From the NCBI GenBank assembly GCA_900547195.1, contig URFQ01000048.1, positions 1 through 19,227 on the forward strand: 19,227 bases of DNA, in the 5' to 3' direction. A program made the position numbers and the translations under genes. Shown here in pieces: positions 1 through 6,828 of the stretch. Source of the stretch: an uncultured Butyricicoccus sp. (GTDB lineage: Bacteria > Bacillota > Clostridia > Oscillospirales > Butyricicoccaceae). The notes beneath the pieces were generated by a model. It saw nothing but the letters and a program-made list of their open reading frames with translations, searched no databases and was not told the origin of the DNA. Positions within the stretch are counted from its first letter, which is position 1, and every line of letters begins with the position of its first letter.

Positions 1-767
1 AAGCCGCCGCCGAGGCGCGGCTTGACCACGCGGATGCGGGTTTTCGGGATATCCAGCGCGTGGGACAGGATCCTGCGCACATGGAACGGCACCTGCGTCG
101 AGGAGATGACGTTCAGGCGGCCGTAAGCGTCGAGCTGGGTGTAGGTGCGGAAGGTTTCCATCATGGCCTGCTGGTTGGGCTTCGTTGAATAGGTGCGCTC
201 AAGCACGACGTCGCACGAAGCGAGCACGGCGTCGATGTCGCCGTTTGCATCCGAACCGGACGCGCACAGGTTGCGCATGTTGTCCGCGCCCACCGGGCAG
301 AGTGATTTCCAGCTCTCCTCGGGGTGCACAAGGATTGCGTTGTCCTTGGCCTTGCGCGGGTCGAGCAGCGCGGGCAGCACTTCGTACTGTACCTTGATGA
401 GCCGCAGCGCCTTGTCCACCGCCGCGTCGGTCTCGCCCGCGACAATCGCGACCGCATCACCCACAAAGCGCACGCGGCGGTCAAGGATCAGGCGGTCGTA
501 GGGCGACGGCTCGGGGAAGGTCTGGCCGGCCATGGTAAAGCGTTTTTGCGGCACGTCCTCATAGGTGAGGATACATTCGATGCCGGGCACTTTTTTGGCG
601 ATGTTGGTGTTGATTCCCGTGATGAGGGCGTGCGCGTGCGGGGAGCGCAGCACCTTGACAATGAGGCAGCCGGCAGGCGCAATGTCGTCGGTGTAAACCG
701 GCTGGCCGGTTGTGAGCGCGCGCGCATCGGACTTGCGGACGGGCGCGCCGACGTATCTGGTTTCCAT
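1..767 (-). CDS. xdhA: Molybdenum hydroxylase large subunit, xanthine dehydrogenase family (partial, N-terminal part)
   Basis: This is the N-terminal 255 residues of the molybdopterin-binding subunit of an xanthine dehydrogenase-type hydroxylase; the rest lies beyond the window start. The protein begins METRYVGAPVRKSDA and shows the family's N-terminal a/b hammerhead region (SPHAHALITGI near residue 43, VGDAVAIVAGE near residue 107). The visible part ends in VVKPRLGGG, the start of the KPRxGGGFG loop that contacts the molybdenum cofactor. The segment NQQAMMETFRTYTQ stands where many relatives carry a His-containing MEP motif. The ATG sits one base after the stop of the 2Fe-2S subunit and has a GAGGAGGG ribosome binding site inside that gene, so translation is probably coupled. 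The substrate (xanthine, another purine, or another N-heterocycle) cannot be fixed from this fragment. The family call is firm, the symbol less so. Confidence 0.9.
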   Translation of the reverse strand, partial: METRYVGAPVRKSDARALTTGQPVYTDDIAPAGCLIVKVLRSPHAHALITGINTNIAKKVPGIECILTYEDVPQKRFTMAGQTFPEPSPYDRLILDRRVRFVGDAVAIVAGETDAAVDKALRLIKVQYEVLPALLDPRKAKDNAILVHPEESWKSLCPVGADNMRNLCASGSDANGDIDAVLASCDVVLERTYSTKPNQQAMMETFRTYTQLDAYGRLNVISSTQVPFHVRRILSHALDIPKTRIRVVKPRLGGG

Positions 768-768
768 G

Positions 769-1236
769 TCAGCCCTCCTCCTTTGCCGCGAGATAGGCGC
801 GGATTGCGCGCAGCTGGCCGACATAGCCGGTGCAGCGGCACAGGTTGCCCGCGAGATAAGCGCGGATCTCGTCCTCTGTCGGGTTTTTGAGCTCGCGCGT
901 CATGGCAATAATGTTCATAATAAGGCCGGGCGAACAGAAGCCGCACTGCTCTGCGCCCTGGTCGGCCAGATATGCGCCGATATCGGCCGCTTCGTCCTGT
1001 ACTCCTTCCAGGGTGACAATGGCATGCCCGTCCGCGCGCACGGCGAGTACGGTGCACGAGAGCACCGGCTTGCCGTCCATCAGGACGGTGCACAGGCCGC
1101 AGTTCGAGGTTTCGCAGCCGCGCTTGACCGACAGGCAGCCTTTTTCGCGCACATATTCGAGCAGCGGTTGGCCGGGCGCGACCGCGTCCTCGATCTTCTT
1201 GCCGTTCAGGGTGAACGAAATCAAAACTTTTGCCAT
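769..1236 (-). CDS. xdhC: Molybdenum hydroxylase 2Fe-2S subunit, xanthine dehydrogenase family
   Basis: This 155-residue small subunit carries electrons from the molybdenum site to FAD through two [2Fe-2S] clusters. An N-terminal plant-ferredoxin-like domain holds Cys41, Cys46, Cys49 and Cys61 (GCETSNCGLC ... SC). A C-terminal helical domain holds Cys98 and Cys101 (QCGFCSPG) and Cys133 and Cys135 (CRCTGY). All eight cluster ligands are present and the length is normal for the family. The first motif reads GCETSNCGLC rather than the commoner GCGxGxCGxC, so this is a distinct subgroup. It lies between the FAD subunit (4-base gap) and the molybdenum subunit (1-base gap), so the three form one operon. 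The ATG follows an AGGTGTG-type ribosome binding site. Confidence 0.95.
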   Translation of the reverse strand: MAKVLISFTLNGKKIEDAVAPGQPLLEYVREKGCLSVKRGCETSNCGLCTVLMDGKPVLSCTVLAVRADGHAIVTLEGVQDEAADIGAYLADQGAEQCGFCSPGLIMNIIAMTRELKNPTEDEIRAYLAGNLCRCTGYVGQLRAIRAYLAAKEEG

Positions 1237-1240
1237 GGGG

Positions 1241-2041
1241 TCACACCTCCAGCGCCAAAAGGGCGCGTTTTATAAGCACGCGGGTCAGATGGCGGCGGAA
1301 CTCCGCGCTGCCGCGCATATTGGACGCATAGGTGAACTGCGCGGCCGCCCAGTCTGCAAACGCCGCCGCGCTGTGGGCGGTCACGCCGGCGTCCAGGATG
1401 CCGTCCGAGTCGGAAATGAGCGCCGCGCGCTGCGGGCGCGCGCCGACGGCGGCGCGGAAGCCGTTGCCGCCGGAACCGGCGGGAAACCTGCACACCGCGC
1501 ACGCAAGCACCGGGAAATCGGTTGCACTCGCGCGGTGGGTGAGATAAACGGCCTTTTGGCCGCGCTTCGGCAGGCGCACGGCGGCCAGCACGTCGCGGTC
1601 ATAATCCATCCGCACAAAGTCCCGCAGCGGTATCATGCCGCCGCGGTACAAGCATACCTCAGCGTCCAGCGCGAGGAACAGGGTCAGCGGGTCGGAAAAG
1701 CCGAAGCGCCCCCAGATGGAGCCGCCGATTGTGGCGCAGTTGCGGAACTGCACGCCGACAATGTGCCGCAGGCATTCCGCGATGCAGTCCCCGAAGCAGG
1801 CGGCGAGCGCCTTGCTCGTTTCGATCTGGCGCAGCGTCGCCATGCAGCCCAGCTCGAAATAACCGTCGGTTTCCTGGATTTGATCCAGCCCAAGGCCGCT
1901 GAGGTCAATCGCGGTTTGAATCGGACGGCGGCCCATTTTCAGCCAGCCGCAACCGCCGAGGATGGTCGCGGTCTTTTTCTGGGCCAGTTCGTACGCCTCG
2001 CTGAGGCTTTGGACCTTTACATACTGGTCTATCGTGAACAT
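1241..2041 (-). CDS. xdhB: Molybdenum hydroxylase FAD-binding subunit, xanthine dehydrogenase family
   Basis: This 266-residue subunit passes electrons from the iron-sulfur clusters to FAD and then to an acceptor. Family marks are ILGGCGWLKMG near residue 28 (usually AGGTDLL), RNCATIGGSIWG near residue 100 (the TIGGN-type FAD pyrophosphate loop, here GGS), and SDPLTLFLALDAEV near residue 115. The C-terminal part resembles the CO_deh_flav_C domain but is short, so the protein is slightly smaller than typical 280-290 residue relatives. It is the first gene of the three-gene operon. The ATG has a good AAAGGAGA ribosome binding site. No separate electron-acceptor gene is visible. The family is certain; the substrate is unknown. 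Confidence 0.92.
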   Translation of the reverse strand: MFTIDQYVKVQSLSEAYELAQKKTATILGGCGWLKMGRRPIQTAIDLSGLGLDQIQETDGYFELGCMATLRQIETSKALAACFGDCIAECLRHIVGVQFRNCATIGGSIWGRFGFSDPLTLFLALDAEVCLYRGGMIPLRDFVRMDYDRDVLAAVRLPKRGQKAVYLTHRASATDFPVLACAVCRFPAGSGGNGFRAAVGARPQRAALISDSDGILDAGVTAHSAAAFADWAAAQFTYASNMRGSAEFRRHLTRVLIKRALLALEV

Positions 2042-2137
2042 TCCCGTTCTCCTTTACTCGTTTTCAGACATGACAAAAGGGCGCCGAAACCGGCGCGGTC
2101 AGGCAAAATACAAAGATGGAACCCTTACACTGTTATT

Positions 2138-2166
2138 ATTATATCACAGCGGCAGGTGAAATAAAA
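2138..2166 (-). promoter_or_regulatory. Possible second (downstream) promoter of the xdh-type operon
   Basis: A perfect TATAAT (-10, 2138-2143) lies 17 bases from TTTTAT (2161-2166). The -35 box is poor, so this may be a secondary start or chance AT richness. It is about 95 bases before the FAD-subunit start. Confidence 0.35.
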
Positions 2167-2192
2167 CGACAAAAGGCGCGTGTTATGCGGTT

Positions 2193-2221
2193 ATTATAGC
2201 ATTCCTCCGCAAAAAATACAA
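2193..2221 (-). promoter_or_regulatory. Promoter of the xdh-type operon
   Basis: TTGTAT (2216-2221) and a perfect TATAAT (2193-2198) are separated by 17 bases on the minus strand. The site lies just after the terminator of the thiolase gene, so the molybdenum hydroxylase operon appears to be its own unit with a leader of roughly 145 bases. That leader holds a GCGCCG/CGGCGC hairpin (2081-2097 region) followed by CCTTTTG, which could act as a weak attenuator. Confidence 0.6.
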
Positions 2222-2242
2222 TTTCCGGCTTGGGTTTTTGAC

Positions 2243-2276
2243 AAAAAAATTCCCCGGCTCGCAGAAGCCGGGGAAT
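2243..2276 (-). terminator. Intrinsic terminator of the HAD-thiolase operon
   Basis: A perfect 11-bp stem (ATTCCCCGGCT, 2249-2259, with AGCCGGGGAAT, 2266-2276) has a 6-base loop and is followed on the minus strand by T6 (2243-2248). It lies about 65 bases after the thiolase stop. Confidence 0.92.
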
Positions 2277-2341
2277 CCGGGCAGCATCAGAGGTATGGGA
2301 CGCTGCCTGTGAAAAAAGGGGAGAGAGAATTGAGGGATGAA

Positions 2342-3592
2342 TTACTCCATCCCGAGGATGAACGCATAGTTGGAAGTTGCCGAACCGCCCATGTTGAGCA
2401 TCAGGCCGTTTTTGACCTGATTCGGCACCTGGCAGCCGCCGGCTGTGCCGGTGAGCTGCTTGTAGAGGTCGAGGAACATGCGCACGCCGGTCGCCGACTG
2501 CGGATGACCGCCGCCGATCAGGCCACCGGTCGGGTTGACCGGTTTTGCACCGTCAAAAGCGATGACGCCGTCCTCAATGAGGCGGTATTCCTCGCCGGGC
2601 TTGCACAGCCCTACGCAGGACAGCTCAATCAGCTCGCCTGCGGTGTAGTAGTCGTACAGTTCAAACACATCGATATCGTCCGCGGTCAGGCCGGCGGATT
2701 TGTAGGCCTCTTCCACGGTCCTGTACGTCCACGGCAGCAGATAGTCGCTCACGCGGGCCTCAGTCAGCTTGGTTTTCAGCTCCATCGGGGCCACGCGGAA
2801 ACCGCGGCCCTTGACGACCGGCAGGGCGCGGTCCGGGCAGTGCTTCTGCTTGAACTCCTCGCTTGCGAGGATGACAACTGCCGCGCCGTCGGTGGTCAGG
2901 GTTGCGTCCGACTGCGCCAGACGGCCCGCGACGAGCGGGTTGGTCGAGCAGCCGCGCAGGTTGGCCTGCTTTTCATTCATAAACAGCTTGCGGGTCTGCG
3001 CGTTCGGGTTGCGTTTGCCGTTTTCGTACGCGATTTCGGTCAGGTGCGCCAGCGCCTTCATAACGCGGTCGGCCGGCGCGCCGTATTTTTCCAGATAAGC
3101 GTCGGTCAGCTTGCCGTACAGGTTCGGCAGGCCGTCGGTGGACTTGGATTCCTTTTCAACATAGGTGCCGCGCGCGGTGTAGGATGCGCTGGTCGCAGCG
3201 TCCACGGTGTTGAGAAGCGCCCAGCCAACGACGATGGCCACATCGGCCTCGCCGGCCTTGATTTTGGTCACCGCCTGGTCGAGCGCTGCGGCGCCGGCTG
3301 CGCAGGCAGCCTCCACGCGCACGCTCGGCACGCCGAAGAACGCCGAGTCCACCTCGGTCATCAGCGCACCCACATGGCTCTGGTCGTTGTACAGCTCGGA
3401 AAGGAAGCTGCCGACAAAGCAGGATACGCGGTTTTCTTCGTTGAGGGAAATAATATCGTCATAGGTCAGGTCGGCGTTTGCGCAGCCATCGCTCATGACT
3501 TCGCGCAGCATGGCGACCACATTCTTGCCTTCGCGGCTCCAGTTGCGCTCGAAGTCGGTCTGAGCGCCGCCCATTACATATACTTTATTCAT
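2342..3592 (-). CDS. SCP2/SCPx-type thiolase family protein (acyl-CoA acetyltransferase-like)
   Basis: This 416-residue cytoplasmic protein is a thiolase of the SCP2/SCPx-like branch that includes archaeal acetyl-CoA acetyltransferases. The family makes or cleaves 3-oxoacyl-CoA. The acylated cysteine is Cys97 in VRVEAACAAGAA, and the GGHP loop is at 361-364 (His363) within NPTGGLIGGGHPQSATG. The C-terminal active-site motif, normally HDCF followed by EL...LGLC, reads YDYYTAGELI...VGLC (313-330), so its His and Cys are both replaced by Tyr. The catalytic Cys97 and His363 remain. This suggests altered chemistry or a thiolase-like partner protein. No DUF35 partner gene, common beside such thiolases, is seen. 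It follows the 3-hydroxyacyl-CoA dehydrogenase by 19 bases with a GGGAGGAG ribosome binding site, and a terminator ends the operon. Family assignment is strong; substrate and direction are unknown. Confidence 0.9.
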   Translation of the reverse strand: MNKVYVMGGAQTDFERNWSREGKNVVAMLREVMSDGCANADLTYDDIISLNEENRVSCFVGSFLSELYNDQSHVGALMTEVDSAFFGVPSVRVEAACAAGAAALDQAVTKIKAGEADVAIVVGWALLNTVDAATSASYTARGTYVEKESKSTDGLPNLYGKLTDAYLEKYGAPADRVMKALAHLTEIAYENGKRNPNAQTRKLFMNEKQANLRGCSTNPLVAGRLAQSDATLTTDGAAVVILASEEFKQKHCPDRALPVVKGRGFRVAPMELKTKLTEARVSDYLLPWTYRTVEEAYKSAGLTADDIDVFELYDYYTAGELIELSCVGLCKPGEEYRLIEDGVIAFDGAKPVNPTGGLIGGGHPQSATGVRMFLDLYKQLTGTAGGCQVPNQVKNGLMLNMGGSATSNYAFILGME

Positions 3593-3611
3593 AGCATTGC
3601 TCCTCCCTTTC

Positions 3612-4922
3612 TCACTGCTTGCCCTTGAAGTAGCTGCGGTAGTCGTAGTGCGATCCGTCCGGCAGATCTTTCAAGGTTTCCTTGAGCTTGATGCGTGCGA
3701 GCAGTTCGCTCGACAGGCGCTGCTGCGCCAGCTTCATGAACTCTTCCTTGCCGCCCAGCGCGTCGACCACCGCCAGCGGGGGTACCCAGCCGAAGCCGGT
3801 CGCCATGGCGGCGTCCGCTGCGTGGATATCATCCGAGGACAGCTTGACCGCAGTGATGGAGTACAGCACATATTTGATCAGGAAGGACAGGCAGATTTCC
3901 GCCTCGATCGAGTGATTGTGCTTGAGGGAGTCGAACGCCTGACGGTAGTCGCCCTGATGCAGGAAGTCAATCATCTTCTTGGCGAAGGGGAAGTTATAGC
4001 GGATTTTTTCCCGGTATTCGCCCGAATCGATATCAAAAACATACTGGGTCTTTTTGCCGGACTCGTCAACGACGGTCTTGTACAGGCCCTGCTTGACCTT
4101 GCGGCCGAGCTTGCCCTCGTCGATCAGCTTCTGCATGTATTCGGGGAGGATGAAGGTCGAGCGGGCGTAGTCCTTGGTGTTTGCATAGACGTTGTCGACA
4201 ATGGCCTTGTGCACGTCCAGGCCGACAAAGTCGGCAGTGGCGATCGGGGGCATGTTGCGGCCGGTGAACTGGCCGAGGATCGCGTCAATGTAGTCGATGC
4301 CGCCGTTATCCTTATACATTTCCGCATATTGGCACGCTTCGTTGATGAACTGGAAGCCGATGCGGTTGCCGAGGAAAGCCGCGGTGTCGGCCACGTTTAC
4401 GACTGTGCGCACCAGCTTGCGCTTTGCGTAATCCATCAGGAACGCCGCCATTTCCTTATCGGTGTATTCGCTCTGGATGATCTCGCACAGGGTCATCATA
4501 TATGGAGGGTTGAAAAAGTGCATGCCGAGGAAACGCGGGCGCAAGTTCTCGGGGTACATCTCTGCGAGCTTGTCGATGGACAGGCCGGAGGTGCCGGTGG
4601 CGAGGATCGCGTCCGGGCGGACATGGGCCGCGATGCGGTCGATGATGTCCTGCTTGGTTTCAAAATTCTCGGAGACCGACTCGAAGATCAGGTCGGATTC
4701 GGAGACGCACTGCGGCAGGTCGTCGAAAGTCGCGGGCACCAGATTTTCTGCAATGGCTTCCGCGCGCACCGACTTGGCTGCACGGGTGACCGCCTTTTCC
4801 GCCTTTTCCAGGCTGCGGCAGGCCATGTAAACTTTCGCGTTGCCGAAGGAAGCGAAGATACCCGAGATGTTGCAGCCCATGGTACCGTTCGCGCCAATGA
4901 CGGTTACGGTTTTGATTTCCAA
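3612..4922 (-). CDS. 3-hydroxyacyl-CoA dehydrogenase
   Basis: This 436-residue NAD-dependent enzyme interconverts 3-hydroxyacyl-CoA and 3-oxoacyl-CoA. The N-terminal Rossmann loop is VIGANGTMG (residues 8-16). The family's catalytic set is present: Ser112 (TGTSGLSI), His135 (GMHFFNPP), Glu147 (LCEII) and Asn186 (FLGNRIGF). The C-terminal half covers the 3HCDH helical domain plus extra length, so it is longer than the ~280-residue butyrate-pathway Hbd. I chose the TTG at 4922: it lies six bases after GGGAGGG and gives the usual MEIKTVTVIG start. An in-frame TTG further upstream would place the Shine-Dalgarno inside the gene. It is the first gene of a two-gene operon with the thiolase. The promoter carries two Rex-like operators, which fits an NADH-linked reaction. 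No crotonase or acyl-CoA dehydrogenase gene is nearby. Confidence 0.93.
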   Translation of the reverse strand: MEIKTVTVIGANGTMGCNISGIFASFGNAKVYMACRSLEKAEKAVTRAAKSVRAEAIAENLVPATFDDLPQCVSESDLIFESVSENFETKQDIIDRIAAHVRPDAILATGTSGLSIDKLAEMYPENLRPRFLGMHFFNPPYMMTLCEIIQSEYTDKEMAAFLMDYAKRKLVRTVVNVADTAAFLGNRIGFQFINEACQYAEMYKDNGGIDYIDAILGQFTGRNMPPIATADFVGLDVHKAIVDNVYANTKDYARSTFILPEYMQKLIDEGKLGRKVKQGLYKTVVDESGKKTQYVFDIDSGEYREKIRYNFPFAKKMIDFLHQGDYRQAFDSLKHNHSIEAEICLSFLIKYVLYSITAVKLSSDDIHAADAAMATGFGWVPPLAVVDALGGKEEFMKLAQQRLSSELLARIKLKETLKDLPDGSHYDYRSYFKGKQ

Positions 4923-4955
4923 GAGAATCCCTCCCAATATTTTTTAGAGGCAAGT

Positions 4956-4973
4956 TTGTGAAATGTTTAACAT
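4956..4973. promoter_or_regulatory. Rex-like operator, downstream site
   Basis: TTGTGAAATGTTTAACAT matches the Firmicutes Rex pattern (TTGTGAA or TTGTTAA, four bases, TTCACAA or TTAACAA) at 13 of 14 defined positions, mixing the two half-site variants. It lies just downstream of the predicted transcription start of the HAD-thiolase operon, where binding would block elongation. The 15-base palindrome AAATGTTTAACATTT (4961-4975) overlaps it and could be an alternative explanation. Confidence 0.6.
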
Positions 4974-4979
4974 TTATCT

Positions 4980-4997
4980 TTGTTAAAAGTATAACAC
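4980..4997. promoter_or_regulatory. Rex-like operator over the -10 box
   Basis: TTGTTAAAAGTATAACAC matches the clostridial Rex consensus TTGTTAA-N4-TTAACAA at 12 of 14 defined positions, with one half-site perfect. It covers the whole -10 box and the likely start site of the HAD-thiolase promoter. It lies exactly 24 bases from the second site. Confidence 0.65.
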
Positions 4998-5016
4998 TTT
5001 CAATACTGCATTTCAA
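4988..5016 (-). promoter_or_regulatory. Promoter of the HAD-thiolase operon
   Basis: TTGAAA (5011-5016), a 17-base spacer and TATACT (4988-4993) with an extended TG make a strong sigma-A type promoter. The start site is near 4981 and the leader is about 60 bases. The -10 is buried in a Rex-like operator. Confidence 0.8.
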
Positions 5017-5134
5017 CTAGTTTTTCGTAAAATCGTAAATATTTTTTGTGAAGGTTGCATGGTGATGGCCTTGCTGGTAGATGGTGATGGGATTTTGGTG
5101 TATTGTTGGAATAACGTTTCGCCTATTAAAACAG

Positions 5135-5163
5135 TTGCGTGATTCCTTGCCGCAATTTATAAT
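5135..5163 (+). promoter_or_regulatory. Promoter of the DNA glycosylase gene
   Basis: TTGCGT (5135-5140), a 17-base spacer and a perfect TATAAT (5158-5163) lie just before the ribosome binding site AAAGGCGGGG of the glycosylase. The leader would be only about 17 bases. Confidence 0.6.
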
Positions 5164-5186
5164 AGGGACAGAAAGGCGGGGAAATT

Positions 5187-5990
5187 ATGACCTACAAACA
5201 ACTTGCGCCCTGCAACCTCGGGCAGATTGCCGCGTCCGGCCAGTGCTTCCGTATGGAGGCGCGGGAGGGCGGCTGGTGGCGAGTGCTGGCCGGGGACCGG
5301 TGCGTGCGCGTGCAGCAGGAGGGCGATGTGTTGGCCTTCGATACGGACGAGGCCGGCTTCGACAGCTTCTGGCGCGCCTACTTTGACTGGGATACCGATT
5401 ATGCGGCCATGTGCGCCGCCGTACCCGTTGAAGACGCCTTTTTGCGCGCTGCGGTTGCCTATGGCGGGGGGCTGCGTATCCTGCGGCAGGGGCTTTGGGA
5501 GACCCTGATCACCTTTGTCATTTCCCAGAATAACAACATCCCGCGCATCCGTAACGCCGTGGAAGCGCTGTGCCGGAACTGGGGCGAGAGGCGGATCGAC
5601 CGCGCCGGGGAACCATACCATACCTTCCCCACAAAGGAAGCGCTCGCGGCCGCAGACCTGCCCGCGCTGCGCGCCATCGGGCTTGGCTACCGGGACAAAT
5701 ATATCCATGCCATTGCGCACAGCGATTTTGACCCCGTGGCCGTGGCGGCGCTGCCGCCGGACGAAGCCCGGCACGCCCTGACCGCGCTGCCCGGCGTGGG
5801 ACCGAAGGTCGCGGCCTGCGTGCGGCTGTTTGGCCTGCACGATCTTGCCGCCTTCCCGGTGGACACATGGATCCGGAAGATGGTGGCCCGCCATTATGGC
5901 GGCCGCTTCCCGCTGGAGCGGTATGAAGGTTTTGCGGGCGTGATGCAGCAATACATGTTCTTCTATGGCCGGAGCGTGGAAAAGAGTTAA
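5187..5990 (+). CDS. ogg: 8-oxoguanine DNA glycosylase/AP lyase (OGG type)
   Basis: This 267-residue base-excision repair enzyme should remove 8-oxoguanine from DNA and nick the abasic site. It has the OGG N-terminal domain (ASGQCFRM, residues 16-23), the conserved ISQNNNIPRI (112-121), and a helix-hairpin-helix GPD core: LPGVGPKVAAC (201-211) with the Schiff-base lysine Lys207, then FPVDTW (223-228) with catalytic Asp226. All key residues are present and the length is normal for bacterial OGG homologues. The start follows AAAGGCGGGG at good spacing. It has its own promoter, divergent from the HAD-thiolase operon. A general DNA-3-methyladenine glycosylase is less likely, given the SGQCFR and SQNNN motifs. 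Confidence 0.9.
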   Translation: MTYKQLAPCNLGQIAASGQCFRMEAREGGWWRVLAGDRCVRVQQEGDVLAFDTDEAGFDSFWRAYFDWDTDYAAMCAAVPVEDAFLRAAVAYGGGLRILRQGLWETLITFVISQNNNIPRIRNAVEALCRNWGERRIDRAGEPYHTFPTKEALAAADLPALRAIGLGYRDKYIHAIAHSDFDPVAVAALPPDEARHALTALPGVGPKVAACVRLFGLHDLAAFPVDTWIRKMVARHYGGRFPLERYEGFAGVMQQYMFFYGRSVEKS

Positions 5991-6033
5991 GAATATTTGA
6001 CGCATGGCCTGTACAGCGCTGCGCTGCGCATGC

Positions 6034-6039
6034 TATACT
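6034..6039 (+). promoter_or_regulatory. Extended -10 promoter of the PsiE-like gene
   Basis: TGCTATACT carries an extended -10 (TATACT at 6034-6039) 30 bases before the PsiE-like start. No good -35 box lies 17 bases upstream (GTACAG), so the extended element would have to compensate. Confidence 0.45.
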
Positions 6040-6069
6040 GATGGGGAAATAAGAAACAGGGAGGAAATC

Positions 6070-6534
6070 ATGAAAATCCATGTGCGAGAATTGATGCGCC
6101 GCCTGTCAAACCTGGTGGAGATGCTGGTGGGACTGCTGATGCTGGCCGCGCTGGCCGCTGCGCTCATCGGCCTTGTGCAGAGCATCAGCCCGGTGAAGCT
6201 GATCCGGGATCCCGCAGCCTTTTCCGAATACCTCAGCGTCGCGGCGATGTTGGTAATCGGGGTGGAATTTGTCAAGATGCTGTGCAGCCACACGCTGGAT
6301 TCGGTCATCGAGATCATGCTGCTGGCCATTGCGCGCCAGATGATTGTCGAGCACACGTCGCCTGCCGAAAACCTGATTGCGGTGGCGTCCATTGGCGTGC
6401 TGTATCTGGTGCGCAAATACCTGTATATTCCAAAGCTTGACCGGGTGAAACACACGCCCGTTTTTGGCAAGCCGCTGTTTGGGCGCGCGCCTGCCCCGGA
6501 AGCCGAAGAGGAAATCAAAGAATCCGTCCGCTGA
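6070..6534 (+). CDS. PsiE-like (phosphate-starvation-inducible PsiE family) membrane protein
   Basis: This 154-residue integral membrane protein has four predicted hydrophobic segments at about residues 14-36, 52-71, 75-93 and 99-116, and a charged cytoplasmic-type tail ending EAEEEIKESVR. The segment around DSVIEIMLLAIARQMIVEH resembles the PsiE family core. The family's molecular role is not established. The ATG at 6070 has an AGGGAGGA ribosome binding site; a longer in-frame reading from 6004 lacks one and would run through the promoter. The DUF4250 gene follows by 24 bases, probably in the same transcript. The family call is moderately sure. Confidence 0.72.
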   Translation: MKIHVRELMRRLSNLVEMLVGLLMLAALAAALIGLVQSISPVKLIRDPAAFSEYLSVAAMLVIGVEFVKMLCSHTLDSVIEIMLLAIARQMIVEHTSPAENLIAVASIGVLYLVRKYLYIPKLDRVKHTPVFGKPLFGRAPAPEAEEEIKESVR

Positions 6535-6558
6535 ACCGATCGAAAGGAGGGGAGCCCA

Positions 6559-6735
6559 ATGGCTTTGCCCCATGACCCGGCCATGCTTTTGAGCGTGGTC
6601 AATACCCTGCTGCGCGACCGCTATCACGACCTGGACGCCTTATGCGATGGCGAGCAGACCCGCCGCAGCGCGCTTGAGCAGCGCCTTGCGAGGATTGGGT
6701 ACACCTATATGCCAAAGCTGAATCAATTCCGCTGA
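6559..6735 (+). CDS. DUF4250 domain-containing small protein
   Basis: This 58-residue protein starts MALPHDPAMLLSVVNTLLRD, continues through YHDLDALCDG, and ends IGYTYMPKLNQFR. The pattern (LPxDPxMLLSxxNxxLRD, then LDxLC, then IGYxY...NQF at the end) is that of the DUF4250 family, common in Clostridia and of unknown function. It fills essentially the whole protein. The ATG has an excellent AAAGGAGGGG ribosome binding site. It lies 24 bases after the PsiE-like gene and right before a strong terminator, so it is the last gene of that unit. It has no membrane segment or signal peptide. Confidence 0.88.
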   Translation: MALPHDPAMLLSVVNTLLRDRYHDLDALCDGEQTRRSALEQRLARIGYTYMPKLNQFR

Positions 6736-6740
6736 GCGCC

Positions 6741-6772
6741 GCCGCCTCCAAAGCAGGCGGCCTTGTTTTTTT
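6741..6772 (+). terminator. Intrinsic terminator after the DUF4250 gene
   Basis: Stem GCCGCCT (6741-6747) with AGGCGGC (6755-6761), a 7-base loop, then CTTG and T7. It starts five bases after the stop codon. Confidence 0.9.
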
Positions 6773-6791
6773 GCCGGCAATCCCCTACAAT
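6763..6791 (+). promoter_or_regulatory. Possible promoter of the inositol monophosphatase-like gene
   Basis: TTGTTT (6763-6768), a 17-base spacer and TACAAT (6786-6791). The -35 box is made of the terminator's T-tract, an economical but plausible overlap. Confidence 0.45.
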
Positions 6792-6828
6792 AAAATAGAT
6801 GAAAATCCTGATGGGAAAGGACAGAATT

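Noticed and set aside
887..2164. Long plus-strand open frames opposite the minus-strand genes (also about 2180-3628, 3597-4961, 10402-11790 and 14602-16161)
   Set aside because: They lie antisense to genes with complete family motifs, lack ribosome binding sites, and have Arg/Ala/His-rich composition typical of shadow frames in GC-rich DNA.
5059..5090. Direct repeat ATGGTGATGG, two copies 22 bases apart, before the glycosylase promoter
   Set aside because: It lies too far upstream of the -35 box for an obvious role, and the repeat is simple (ATGGTG-rich), so chance is likely.
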